DNA of 64,000 nucleotides, from positions 1-64,000 of the forward strand of contig KQ964280.1 of NCBI GenBank assembly GCA_001566295.1, written 5' to 3'. Below, piece after piece: positions 23,301-36,373 of this stretch. The stretch comes from Microdochium bolleyi. Its lineage: Eukaryota; Ascomycota; Sordariomycetes; Xylariales; Microdochiaceae. The position numbers were made by a program, and so were the translations under genes. Position 1 is the first letter of the stretch, and every line of letters starts with the position of its first letter. A model generated the notes under the pieces. It did no database searches. It worked only from the letters and a program-made list of their open reading frames with translations, and was not told the DNA's origin.

Positions 23301-26300
23301 AGCTTACCGACTCCTCGGGTGTGCGCAGGCCAGGAGGCCAGCCGCAGCCACACCGAACGCAGGAATTTGTCCTGTGTCAAGCAGATTTGCAGGTGTGGTG
23401 CCTAAGCCCAGCAGCAGCAATGACACCCGGCCGGACTCTCCAGAATCCACACTGATTTGGTAACGTAACACTATCGTGTGACCTCTTGTCTACCGATAAT
23501 GGGACGTTGGGGTCTGGCGGCACTTTGAACACGAAAAAAGTGGTCGCGACAAGTGACGTGTAATTGTGTGGGTGGGCGGTTTGGAAGGTGAAAGGTGGGA
23601 CATCGGGAGCTTTCTCCCTCTCCCGATGCCCTCCTGTGGAACCAAAGTATCGGGATCTGGCTGGAGCTTGTGTCACGACCCAATCGAGAGCCTCCTTGGG
23701 CAATTGAGTCATGTCACGTTCTGAGCGTGACTACCGTCATGGCGGTCCGAACCCGCGGGGCGCAATTTCAGCGACTACAGTCTCGATTTTCTGTAGCTGT
23801 CCATGCTGTGCTTTGCACATCGCGATCAAAACCGAGACTGGTAGCAGGTATCTCCGACAACTCGGCTCCGAAAAATGTCTGTGGGGTTGGGCGCCTCAGG
23901 GCATCCCCAGAGCATGGCGCACTGGTTAGTGGCAGGGCCAGTTTCGTGCTCAGTCGTATTTGTCTCGCTTGTCTCGGGCGTCACACAGTTCCTGGGGAAC
24001 TCACGAGGGAATCAAAAGCTGTGTTCACCGTCCCGTAAATGCCCAAAGTCTGAGACATGCTCAAACGCTAGGCCGAGTTGGTTGACTGTTGCATGCCTCG
24101 CAAGATGGACAAACCAGCACTAGTGGCCTGTAACTGCCACAGATAAGAAAAGCCTCTCGGCTCTGGCGGCGCAGGTATTCCTAACGATGCCACCCGAGAG
24201 CCCCTGTGCCCTACACCGCTGCACAGAGAGAAGTGACAGAGCACGGTCAAGGCAGGGCGTATCATCCGAGTACTGCGAGGCAACAAGCACGCAGGAGGAG
24301 TTTTGGTTCCAGGGGGATGCTTTTCGGGTTGATTGTGGTGGAGCGATTTTCAGAGATCCATGAGGGCTCCCAAGTTATCAGCGCCCAATGGTTGACCCAT
24401 AACATAAATCAGTCCATGCCATCGTGAAAAAGACGGTGTCACTCGCCATGCCATATCGACGTAGTTTCGATGAGACAAAAAAAAAAGGAAAAAGAAAACC
24501 GTGCCCTCGGATCCTGCCGAACCGCGTGGTCGGGTTGTGATCAAATCGTTGGAGCCTTGGAGCCACTCCCACAATTCCTTGCCGCACATTGGGATGTGTC
24601 GCAGAAACCCATGCAGGCCACGAAGGCGCAACCTCGAAAACTTGCAATTGCACCGATGCATAGCGAACAATACCCTCCTCGAGATCGCCGAGTCTCGTGG
24701 AGCGAGCGTCTCAGGTTAGATTCAAATCCTGGATCTGTATACTGCCCGCCGCGCAATAATGATTCGATTTCGTCCCTAATGGGGCACAAACTTTCTTTGG
24801 GAGAGTGAAGGGTCACTTCGTGGCAAGTGCCGGGCTTTGAATGCTTCGTTGCCCTGATGAGGGTACTGCAGCCAATTCCCTCAGGTGCGCAGGTCAAGCC
24901 GCCAGGGTTGTGTGCACCGGTCCCATGTTGCTGGGACCCGACAACCCGGACCAGGATTTCTAAACGGTTCGGTGGGACAGACGTGCAGTTTGCGATGTAA
25001 CGCTGACAATCATCTGATGGCAAAGGGCCAGGGCTCCGAAAACGTCGGGCGGGTAATTGCTTGCCTGCGACCAAATCATACGGTAGCATCGTGCTCTGTT
25101 GTGCGCAGCCGCACCAACCACTCTCCGCGGACTATTGTTCCAGACTAAGCATTGCAGCAGGCTTGCATCGTGCCAAGAAACCACCTGCGGCGATGATGTG
25201 GCATGTCTGGCTTGATCAGTGGAGGGAGAGTCGTTGGTGGCTTACCTTTGACATACGAACCCCAACAGAGCTCAAGGGAAGGCCCTTGCTTATGCAGCAA
25301 GTGCACGACAGGCACTATCATTGGCGAGAATGGGTTCGAGAAGTGGCTTCTGGAATGTAGAGCGTGAGAGATCGATACGTAAGTGGTGTGGTTCCGAAAG
25401 CACATGGGGAATGGTTGCCACGTGCTCGGAGTAGCAATACAAAGTCGTCAGAAGTCTGTTGCGATACGAGAGGCTGGACGACGGTTCTGTTGGGCACGCA
25501 GATGGGCTGTTTGCTCTGTAGAAGATAACCATGCCCAAACATGAAAGCGCAAGCTGCTTTGTTGATTCCGACAGCCCTTAAGCACTCAGGTGGTCCGTGG
25601 TCTCGATGAAGCTCTGAGCGCAGTACCAGCCGGCCGGGTCAGGAGTGTCATGCGGGACGGGCTCTGAAAGCTCTCCGCATCGTTGGAAGCAGACGCCCAA
25701 TCGCAACCTTGGTCTGAAGGAATGGAATCCAACGCCAGATGCAAGCCAGTCGGAGCCGCTGGTCGCTAGCTTGGAACTTTTGTGCATCTCTTTCCCACTA
25801 AATGCAACAGAGGTGTGCCACATCCGGCTCCGAAAGGGCTGTTCTGATTGGGCGTTGGCGGCTGTCCCGCCCGTTTGATTAACTACGGAGTACCTAGGCT
25901 ATGTCCCGGGAGTGCTCATACGGGATAGCTGTTCCTGTCGTGCCGTGAGAACTCAATCGCCGACGACTTGTGGGCGGTAATAGTTTGAGACGGGCTGAGC
26001 TTGCAGTCGAGGATTCTCTTTGGGTACTCTGTACAAGATACAATGGCACTTGCCAGGCGAGCCGGCAATGTCTGGTTTTTCCAACGGGCAGGAGCCTAAA
26101 GGGAAAGTCGACAGTTCGGCTCAATATGGGTACTGAAGATGGGTGTGGATTGCGCCAAAAGCACACTACATACTGTGTGTCCAGTGCCGGGCCAGCGATC
26201 GGCTCTTGGGAAGCTGAAGCGAAGTCAAACTGTGAACGCTTCACAGGTTGTGTCTTGCATTCTATCTGTTACCTAAGCACTCCGTACCTGCTTCATTACG

Positions 26301-27989
26301 AGGCAGTGGTTACGTAGCATAGCGGCTTCCCAGCAAGAGCGGCGTGCAGTCGCAAATACCCCTAGTCTTCCTCCTGGCCGTCGATGATGCTCTGGGGGTC
26401 GCATGGCACATGATTGGGTTGAATACGCGAGCGCTCTAGACGCTCCGGAGTTGTTAGTGCTTGAGAGGACCACACCCAGGGCCAGAGAGTGACACTCGGC
26501 TAGCAGCTGGGAACTGATCGGAACTAGTGTCCAAGTGGTGAGCAGCATGGACTCCGTACTTCTCACCGACACGATTTCGACGGATACAAGGTCGTGACAA
26601 CGCGCGCCATCCGCGGTCTGTGTACGGTGCAGCCTGACTGATGTGCATGCAGATTACAGTCTGGCTTCCCCGGACGCATGACGGCCCATGCCGTGCAGAT
26701 GGATTGCTCGAAACCGCACGTACCTAAGGATAAGGGAGGCCGCATGCAGCTCGACTGCTCAAGTAGCACGACGGCACAAGTCGCAGTAATGATGGCAGCA
26801 GCGGACTCCGGCAGACAGCGCTGACGCCGCACAAGGGAGCGTTACGATTTCTGTGACAATGTGCTGCGTGGTGCACGTGGTCGATGACATCTGAATGCCC
26901 TGCATGACCTAGCCCACGCCTCAGAGGCATTAGACTTCTCGGGCTGCTGGCTGTCAGTCAAATTGTCAATGTCGAATGTGCCGATGTTCCAGGAGTCACT
27001 TCCATCGATGGGCAAACGACAAGGTGGTGTTGTGCCGCGGCCGTTCTGGCACCATCCCCAGGACCCAGGTCGTTGGCCAGCGGGGCGTGCGACCAAGACA
27101 ACTACTGCGCACTCCGTCGACGAGGAGGAGACTGAATCGAGGAGGTCGACTGACGGACGGGAATGACTGGACGGACGGGACCAAATGGGTGGAGGCTGGC
27201 CAGGGGGGCCGGCCGTGACGGCAGGGGCGTGCGAAGGGCGAGAGGGGTGTGCAGAGGAGGCGAGTCGGCGAGTAAGTGCTGGTTGCGCAGTACCGGTACC
27301 AAGGGCCGGGGACGAGCGACCCAGGGCCCTGGAGATGGAGCTGGGGATGGGGATCGAGGAGGGTACCGAAGGGGTGTGTGTTCCAAGGTTGTGTGTGTGG
27401 GCAGCAAGCTCTCCCACTCATAGCTGCAGCGGGCGTGGAGTCGTTAAACCTGACCCCCGCCTAGGGCTGCGCCTGCCACTTGCCAGCCTGCTCGTTCCTT
27501 CCCCAGCTCGGTGCTGTTTGGGTCCGTCCCGCCGGCGCACTGCGGACATGGAGTGCCTAACCGTACTTAAGGTACTCTGGAAAACTTACTAGGCACACCC
27601 TCCCCGCTCTCCGCCACGGCCTGGCTATCATGGCCACTTCCTCTTCAGGTCGCTAAAACCGCCCTGTTCCCGCTCATTGTTGCTCTCATGGGCTACCCTG
27701 GCTGCTCTCCTCTTCCTCATCCGTCCACAGTCTTCAAGACTGCAACCTACGCCATATCACGTCTGCCAGCGCAGCAACGACTTAAGCCTCAACCTGTCTG
27801 ATAGCACCTAGGCACGACGCAGTACAGTGATCAGCAACATCCCCGTAACGCCACGGGCAAGCAAGCTCTGCACCCGGACCTGGACACAACGGCTCGACTT
27901 GCGGCTTACACATCACGCAGCACGCCCATCCATACTCCGGGTTCAACCACACATACACTCGGCAAGCACTGCAGGCAAGCACTTCAGAC

Positions 27990-29167
27990 ATGACTACACC
28001 AGAGCCGGCAACAGTGCCCGCACAGGGCCGGGAAAAGAAAGGTCTTGGCAAGCTGTTGAGCAGGGCAAAGACTGTCTTTAAGAAGCCAGATGGCCGCTCG
28101 CGGCGGGCTTCAACAATGCAAGGAGCGAGCACCGCGCAACCAACATCTGCAGCTGCTGCCCCTGCGCCCTCTGCTCCCGCCCAGCAGGCCTCGACAGCTC
28201 CTACGACGTAAGTCTAATTCCTGCCTCGTTCCATGTGCCCGAGTTGAGCACGATGTCCGAGTATCTGACCTTCCCATCAATAGGGATGTCGTGACCAAGG
28301 AGAAGGCGATACCTGAAGGCGCGGTAAAGGTATCACGAGCCCAAATCCAGGAGGAGAGGGCAAAGAAACTCGGAGCCAGATTCGGCATCGAGTTTGAGTC
28401 TCACGAGTGGCAGGCCCCCGAAGGAGACGTGCTACGCATCGACAAGGCACCTCGCATGCGCATTCATCGCCAATGCCACAAGTGCCAAAGTGGATTTGGT
28501 GCTGGTAATGAATGCCCCAGCTGCGAACACGTTCGCTGCAAGAAATGTACAAGGAACCCGCCAAAGAAGACCGATGCTGAGAAGGAGGCTGCTCGGACCC
28601 GGAAAGAAGAGCTCGCAAGGCAGCGCAAGGAAAACGCGCCAATCATTCCAAGCTACGACTATTCAGACATCCATGGCGAGATCATCATCAGGCGGCCAGC
28701 CCGGGTTGGCAATGTCGATCTAGTGTTTCGACCTCCAAGGGTGCGAATCCGTCGGAATTGCCACGCATGCAACACTCTCATCACCTCGGGCTCCAGTCAG
28801 CCTAGAACATGCGACGCATGTGGCCACAAGCGGTGTGATGACTGTCCCCGCCAACCGTACGTTGCACTTTCTCCTGTTTCGCGATGGGATAACTGACATG
28901 TACCACAGAGATGCTCGGAAGAAGTACCCCTACGGATACCCCCATGACGAGCCGGGCGACAAGTTCGTGCCTGTGCATCGCTGCCATGAATGCCGCACAA
29001 AATTCCCTCGGGGCGCAGCAGATGGCACGGAATGCTCGAAGTGTGCTCACACGAAATGCACTAGCTGCCCAAGAGTCAAGCCGAAGAAGGTCGACCCTTA
29101 CCTCAACCCAGACAAGATGCAAGAGCTTCAAGCTCGCTTGGCGGGTTTGAAAGTCGACGATTTATGA
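27990..29167 (+). CDS. Protein with three repeated C6H zinc-finger units, function unknown
   Basis: Three exons, 27990-28207, 28284-28856 and 28909-29167, give 349 aa with introns of 76 and 52 nt. The N-terminus is basic then Ala/Pro/Ser/Thr-rich (residues 1-75). Three copies of C-x2-C-x(9 or 13)-C-x2-C-x-H-x2-C-x2-C follow: C137/C140/C150/C153/H155/C158/C161, C232/C235/C249/C252/H254/C257/C260 and C289/C292/C306/C309/H311/C314/C317. Each copy opens with a basic lead (RIHRQCHKC, RIRRNCHAC, PVHRCHEC) and closes with a Cys-Pro or Cys-Thr turn. Copies 1 and 2 are separated by a Lys/Glu/Arg-rich helix. The spacing suggests one or two zincs per unit and resembles treble-clef or RING-like folds, but I cannot assign a named family. 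Similar uncharacterised proteins occur in Pezizomycotina (general knowledge, not searched). It stands alone between two long gene-free stretches. Confidence 0.85.
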
Positions 29168-30251
29168 GGCTAGCGATGTCTGATAGTGTCACATTACGCA
29201 GATGGCCTCCGTACATCCAACCAGAATTCTGTTTCTGGGGACTTCCCTGTCTTCGAATATGAAAGCGAGATTCACCACATTCCTTCTTTGGCAGTTTAAA
29301 GCGGTGGCATACCACAAAAGGATACCCCCTCTCTTCTTCAGGCACTCTAGCTTTTGTGCGCACGGCTGCTGTCGCAGCGTAATACAACGCTGTCCTTTCA
29401 CTTCACGACTCTATTGATACCCGGCGCCGACTTTATGCTGCGTTAGTGCAGAACTCTCGCTTTAGGCACCTTGCACCCAGTGGTCGATCTCTTTCAAAGC
29501 TCTTTGCTTGGTACTGCAACTCTGGGCAGGACAGGTGCGTCACATGGCAGATTTCCGACGTAGCGGGACATCAAGATGAGATAGCCCGAATAAACATACA
29601 AAAAGCCATTGACCGGGCGGCCGGGCTTCTGGCCATAGCACCATACTCTGTGACCAGTGGCAGAACCATGACATCTAGAAGCCATTGCCGAGCCCACACA
29701 GCCTCTTCGGACATGGTGAAGATCGTTGCGTGCCGAAACTGTGACATGGCATGATTACAATTCTTCACTAGGCCCATGCGATTCTGCAGCTAGTCGTCGA
29801 TCCCGAACGGGACTCTCGGACAGGTCGGCTGATTTGTCGGTCCCTTTCGATAGCTGTCGGAGGCAGGGGATCCTCTCGCGCGGACCTCCGGTGCACTAAA
29901 CGCAATTCTACTACATACCTGAGGGGTGCATCATCATAACTCGGTGCGGTTCCATGCAAGCAAGACGTTGGCGTCGTCAAGCTGTCGGCTCTGACGCACG
30001 AGAACCCATAAACCTCATCTCTGGGGCCCTCCTCCGCTGAGGCCGCATCGCAAGCCCTTGCCCGAAGCTGCCAGGGACTGCCTTCCCAATCTGTGAAGGG
30101 GGCCGCCCTTTGTGCCTGCGCATGCGCGCGCGTCCGCATTGTATATACACGCGCCAGGCTAGCACCGCCCTAGATGAATGAACTGCCGTGGCGGGAACTC
30201 TTCCTCGGCCCCTGAGAGGCTCACTTCATCAGCAGCCCACCTGGGGGAGGA

Positions 30252-30320
<69 letters not shown>

Positions 30321-33300
30321 CGCGATTTCGAGTATTGGAAATGGCTTTTGCGCATACCGTTGCCGGACCCGTTTCCGCCCTTCACCGGTAATCTTCGTTC
30401 ACAAAGTCCGTTGGGGGATCACCGGTGGTAAGAGGGGCAGGTAAAGTCTATCGGGGGTGTTTGACCTGGGTCGTCATGACGGCCGCCCAGTGGTCGTCGC
30501 TGGCGCTGATCGGCCCTAGTGCAGAAGCTATGTACTACCGGCCTTCGATCACTTCGGGCCCGAGCGACGGAGAAATTAAAATGCCCTGTCCTGAGCTCGC
30601 TCCTGAGGCGACCGGACAAGGACGGGCCCAGCTGGACGGATGTAGTGACGACGTGGTGACCCGGGGAGCCGGGCATAACGGCGATTCTACAGCGGCAGTC
30701 CCAAGTACCCCGTGGTACTCTCCGTTACCACCAGTGGTGGTCTGGATCAAGGGGGAGCGGGCGGGCCGTGTACTTGGGCCAACGCGCGTTGTAGTTGAGC
30801 AGGTTCCCAGACGCCAGGCTGTATGCTGCCTGCCTCGGGGTTAGATAGGTCCCGACGCCGTGACGAACACACAGCGCGATGGGGATTCCTGGTCCCAGGT
30901 TCCAGGTTGCAGGTTCCCAATTCGCGGCTGGGCGTCTCGCATGCCTCGGGTCTGGGCTAAGCCTCATGAAGCAGCCGCCTGCATAAGCGTGAGGATCTGG
31001 AGTGAGCCTAGCGCGGCTCACGAACACACGCTATGCTGGGCTGACCCTGGCTCCGCCTTTTGAGCTAGGGGACGGACGCTTGCCGTCTAACCCAGAATAG
31101 CCTCCACAGACGGGGGGCGCCTCAGCGGGCTGACAAGCATAGAACACGCTACGGAGCGAGCGGAGTGCCTGAGCCAGAACCCGCGCGAAGACGATCGGCT
31201 TGTGGCCATGTCCCCTTTCGGCAGGTGGGTGCTGTCAGAAAACGGCTTGGTGGTGGCGCCTCCCCCTACGCTGGTTCTGTCTTGGGCAGAGGGGGGCGGA
31301 GGAGGCTCTGACAGGCGGGAGCCAGAATGGCTCCAATCTTCGACGGACCACACACCCCCATCGCTGCCTAATGGATATGGATGTGTGGCCTCGAACGAAC
31401 TCCCGGCATGTGCAGAAAGCAGACCATTGTGGCGCCGACGATGGAGACCAGCGAGAAGTGGGGAGAAGGATGCGAATGCCGTGTTTGAGGTTACGCACGC
31501 TTGCGTGTCTGTGTTGTCAAGGGGGTGAGCCCGCGGGCCTGGCCAGCGTAGGGGATGGGATTTAAGGTTATTACCGCGCGGTGAAGCGCATGGGCGGTCG
31601 CAATGCGATCCTTGCAGAATACAACAGAGGACGGAGACGAAAGGGACAATCCCGGGTTGCCGGAGGACTCTCCGGGCAGTGACCTAGCAGATTACGGTCG
31701 AGTTCACATGTTGGATCACCCCGAGACGGACATTGCTCCGGCACGGCGTCAAAAGTATCGAGGCATGGTGGCACGTCTGCACTGACGCACGACAAAACTC
31801 AGATGTGGTACGGAGCACGGAGTACCTACGGAGTGGCATCGCTGAAAGAGGGATCAATGCAGATGCCTAAACAGAGAAGTATTTCTCCCACGGGCCATCC
31901 AGTCACAGTGACATCCACGGTCGTCCGCAGTTCAAAGTTCCGGTCAAAGCCCGGGCGGCTCAGAACCTCAAATCTGGTGGCCGTCCAGAACGGGATCCCA
32001 GCCTTGGCATGCACTCTCCTGGCACGAAAAACATCGCCTTGACCAGCTAAATGCCGTCGTCCAGGCATGCCGAGAACACTTGCTGCTCTCTCAGAGGCAA
32101 TGGCCGTTCCCCCCTTGCCCTGCACGTCTATACGAGGAGACGGTTCTTCACCACACGACCGGGGAACCACATGCCCTTCCTGGTCACATTGCACCTAGGT
32201 ATGCCGGCAGTCGTAGCCACGCGGATGCATCCGTAGCCAGGGCCGCGTCGTCCAGGAGAATAATGAGTACCCACATGCCTTTTTTGTGTGTGCACTCGCG
32301 CGCGTGCAAAAGAGTTTACTCTTCGTCTCGAGAAAGAAGTCGCTCGCCATCGGTGCGGATGGACACCCGCGTAGTGACCGCGACTAGGGACTCTACTTGT
32401 TGCACGAGGTCGAACGAGACCTCTAGGCTCCCAGATCACCATCGCCTCCCTCACATCCCTCCGCCGAGTCCATCACGCCTGGAGGCTGGAGGGGCTTGGG
32501 AATTGCTTCCGCAGACCCTGGATGGCTTCCGGCCAGTATCAAAGCGGACCGGTTCATGGCCAAGGGACACCAGCTCCCGTCAGGTGATGTGACTGTGATG
32601 CGGCGGGCCTCCGCAGGAAATGTGATACTGATGAGCCATCGGTCGTCTCGCCCAATCGGGGACCTCCCCCTCGATGGCAGAGATAGCGTATTTACCTTGG
32701 TATTTGTTCGTTGTTACGACTTCTTGGACGGCTTCTCGCCTGAGCTGGGGATCGAACGGCGTCAGCCTAGAATACTTTGGGTTTATTTTTCGTGTTGGGT
32801 CCCATCGACCCGTTGTCATGCACATGGGCACATAAGCATCTGCTTTCAAGGGAGGCTGCTCGACTGGGATTCTCCGAAGGTCATCAGTGCCGTCTACCAT
32901 TGCAGCAGCTGGTGCTCTTGGCAAGCCAGCGGTGTTTCTTTCCCTGTGGTGCACGAGCCAGACCTCTGGGCTGGGCTGAACTGCCGCCGTCATAGGTAGC
33001 CATCTCATGCAGCTAGCAGCTTGCGAGGCTTGTTTCCCCAGAGGCTCCAGACGTGTGGCTTCACATGTGCCCGAGACATGCCCGTGGCTGGGTGGTCTGG
33101 CCCGGCCGCCTCGAGAGCTTGGAGTCCCGGTCCGTTGTTCGAGGTCCCTCGCCACCAGCAGCCCTGTGCCAGTGACACACACCTGATGGCAGAGGACTTC
33201 TTTCCCGGTGGTCTGGGAGTCACGATTTCTGATCTTTTTCCCGAGACAAGGTTCTCCACATGCATGTCTCACTTGAGACAGGTATCATAATCAGACCATG

Positions 33301-36300
33301 GCGGCTGCAGAGGGAGAACAAGACATGTCACGAACGTGGCGATGTGTTCCACAAACACCCCCCCAAAAGTCCCAGGTGTTCGGGTCGTCAAAGTCTCAGT
33401 AGCTAGGGTGATGTTGTCCCAGCGCGGTGGTTCTCAGCAACAATGTCAGCAGCCGTGGTGTGAGACGTCATGCCCGTTAGTAATGGTCCGATAAACAAGA
33501 AATCTCCGTGAGACTCATCGAACTATTGAGTTTGACAGTGAGACACGGTGGGAACTGGAGCGTTCAGTACTCGAAGTCGGGACTCGGGACAGTTGACAAC
33601 TCCGACTCTCTGCATGGCACCCGCGAGCGCCAGGAGGCTGAGTTCATCTGTTCGCTTCAGCACCGGAAAAGACCAGGACACTCGCGACACGCCCAGCTAC
33701 TCCTCGCTCGGGTGATGAGTGAGCCGAGCGAACAGCTGAGCGGTGGTGAATGAACAGATCCGCTCGCCTTGACCAGTTACGGCCACCAGCTCGCAGCCGA
33801 CTCACCTCGAAAAGGTGCCCGGTAAGGCGTGCCGTGATGTCCGGTCACGTCAGATTCTGCTGCTGAGTCGTTGGCTGCTTTACGAGAGTGTCTAACCAAA
33901 CTGCGTTCGGCAGATGGCCACTCCTAGCTACCACGACTCTGCCCAAACGAAAGCAAAGTTGCGATTGGCCAGCCTCTCCAATCAATGTCGTCCGGAAAGC
34001 TCGTGCAGAGATCTGGGCTAGCGATGGTCCAGCTTGAAGAGGTTAGCTGAAAGCGGTTCATAGGCTCGACGTGCCGTGCTCCGGGACTATCACCAAGTAA
34101 ATAGGTAGAAGCATGGCCTAGTGTCGTTAGCCAGCTGTCCGAGCAGGGTGGTTGTCGCGAGTCAGCGCGACAGACAATGACAGGCGCACCACCTATGGTG
34201 GTACGCACGTGGCGGCGGAGATGACAACCACATCCAACTCATTCCTGCTTCACCGTTGTCCTTGTTCTGGACAAGGCGGGAGGGACTTGTAGCTTACGGC
34301 CCCCCCGAAATTTCAAAGTACTTGCTCAAAGCACGGCACCGTGGCCGCTGAGTGGTTGAATGTGCCGTGCTGCGCTGTGACGTGATCGGCCATGACCTTA
34401 GCACGGTGATGGCATGGCCTCAGAAAGAGGCAAGACACTTACCGGTTTCCCAATACGACCTTGATCGGTCGGATTCGTCGGGAATGCTTGTGGGTTGCTT
34501 AACCGCTTGTTTGGGAGGCAGGATCAACAACGGTTCCTCCGTCCCAAGATGCTTTGAGTTCATCGACTCGAACCGTGCAAAGGACAGCAACCTGCTGGGT
34601 CGAGCGCGGATTGATTCAGACAAGACACCGCAGGATGATACCAATGCTCAGACGTCACAAATCCCGTCGGCCCAGCCCTATGGAGTAACTACAACCTTCA
34701 GCTTCCAAGGAAACCTTATCCTGCTATTCCATACCACATCGGACCCCCTTCCCGATGGCTCGAACTAAAGGGGACAAACCTCGATGCATGCTAGTGGCGT
34801 TCGGCACAGTTTCTGACAGCTGAGAAGAGTCGCCCGTCTCCATTCCCACGTGCTTCGGCAGTAGACAGCCAATCACGATGGTGGCTGTACGAAGCCTTGC
34901 GAGTCCCGCCTCGAGGTGAAGATGTCCAGCCGCCACCTCCACACCCACACCGCGGCTAGCAACTCACCTTGGGGACAGGATATGCAGGATCCCGTCCGCT
35001 CGGCTCGTCGAACCATTGGCCCAGCTCTCGCCAAAGAAACTCTCGACCCAAGCCTGGCCTTGCCGCCCTGGTGGGACCCAGCATCATGTCCGGCAGGCAG
35101 ACGGGCTGAGCTGTCAATCGAGCGCACGTGCCAATCTTACCCTGGTTACAGACAAAGCTGCAGCCATCACCTGCAGTTTTATCCCCAAAACGTCCCTTCG
35201 GACAATTCAGGGGGCCTAGGCAGATGTCAGGACCCAGGTCTAGCTTCAGGGTTGGGCCTTTCGGAAAACGGCGCCGTCCCGTGTAGCCGGAACCACGGCA
35301 CCGAACAATCTGGCGCAATGACGGCGAACCGGAAGCGGCTCGTCGGATTGACCAGCTGCTTGTCGCAAGAATATGTCTGGCTGTCTATCTATCTACGCGT
35401 CCGAGGGCATCTTCTACGGGCACTTGATAATGTTCGGCGTGCAGGAGTGAAGGGATCAAAGCCTCTTGCATGTCCGAGGACGAGTCAGTGCTCGGCTCGA
35501 TCGGCCCAGCAAAAGACATTTCAGATATCCCGACGTGGGTAGCCAGCGTTTTCTTTCTTTACTAACGTACTGACCCAACGCCAGCTAGTTCGTGGAAGGA
35601 AGGATCACCGTTGTGTAGTTAATCCAACTCCAGACACGATGGTATTAGTGCATCTCCACTTCTTACCTGCCCGTACGTGAAATCCTCTCCGTTGTGGTCA
35701 GGAACCCCTTCCCGCTACACGTACACCCACACATTCGGGTGTCGTCCAGTAAGGAAGACTTGATCGAATGTACCGGTACTTGGCCAGCAATTTGTCTTAT
35801 CATTCGCAATTTCCATGCGAGAATCGACATCCGGATAGGGACAATGAGGGATGACGCCACGCTTGGTTTTGTTGTTGTTGCCTGAGAGCTCTAGCATTTT
35901 TGAGGATTTTGACGCTGTGTGGGGAACACTGACCTCTTTGTCTGCCCATCTACAGCTTGACCGTTTTCGAGATCATCGACACATGCCTCACTCAACGAAA
36001 CGCCTGGTCAAACTGGCCCCAATGGTTTGTTGACGCGAAGGCCAGGATAATTGTACTGTACTTGACGCTCTCTGGTATCATGGGCATGAATTCAATACCG
36101 CATTGAGTTTATGAGAAAAAGACTTTGTCGGAATATCCTCGTGATCACGCTGCATGTAGTAAACAATGTCGATGTTGCTTGTAAGTGAGCAATGGGGCAC
36201 GATGCTGATTGGCCCAGACAAACGTGGGAGAAGCCAGGGTCCAACCCGCTGTGTGCTCCACTTTATGCCGGACATCGCATCCACCAAACTCACGCGTAAC

Positions 36301-36373
36301 GACACGACAACCTCTGAGCCAACAAGGCACACAGTCCGTAAACCGACGAGCAGACGCAGTCCCGCCTAGCACA
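29168..36373. other. 7.2-kb stretch without recognisable genes
   Basis: As in the stretch on the other side of the finger gene, no conserved coding sequence, transposon protein or RNA gene is recognisable. The longest open frames (about 200-230 codons, e.g. 34916-35542 plus and 32580-33272 minus) have no domain or coding signature. It includes the 67-nt poly(G) tract at 30254-30320, a poly(C) run near 33358 and a cluster of three TACGGAG-type motifs near 31808-31834. The promoter of ALG3 must lie at its right end. Confidence 0.6.
30254..30320 (+). repeat. Poly(G) homopolymer tract, 67 nt
   Basis: 67 consecutive G with no interruption, preceded by GGGGGAGGAGA and followed by CGCGATTTCG. No gene overlaps it. 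The true length in the genome may differ, because such runs are hard to sequence and assemble. Confidence 0.9.

Larger units (their letters stand above)
18011..27989. other. 10-kb stretch without recognisable genes
   Basis: I read both strands and found no domain, no spliceable series of conserved exons, no transposase or reverse transcriptase motif and no complete tRNA or 5S gene. Open frames are short (mostly under 110 codons, the longest about 190), many begin with non-ATG codons, and the translations look random. Base composition is not visibly AT-rich, so heavy RIP decay is not obvious. The stretch has two poly(C) runs (19530-19541 and 20371-20381) and several copies of a TACGGAGTA-like 9-mer near 18392, 21422, 21458, 25884, 26278 and 26551. 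It may hold long non-coding RNAs, regulatory DNA or remains of lost genes. None of these can be shown from sequence alone. Confidence 0.6.

Noticed and set aside
24700..24740. tRNA B-box-like GATTCAAATCC on the plus strand
   Set aside because: No A box, acceptor stem or anticodon arm can be built around it.
26842..27417. Minus-strand Pro/Ser-rich frame of 191 codons upstream of the finger gene
   Set aside because: Starts at GTG, overlaps other frames and lies in the likely promoter of the finger gene. Low-complexity pyrimidine-rich DNA explains it.
30178..30444. Frames encoding long poly-Gly across the poly(G) tract
   Set aside because: The open frame is created by the homopolymer itself, with no coding sequence on either side.
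32580..33272. Minus-strand frame of 230 codons in the second gene-poor stretch
   Set aside because: Random-looking composition rich in His, Pro and Arg, and no recognisable motif.
34916..35542. Plus-strand frame of 208 codons in the second gene-poor stretch
   Set aside because: No domain, no clear coding composition and competing frames on the other strand. Not supportable as a gene without transcripts.
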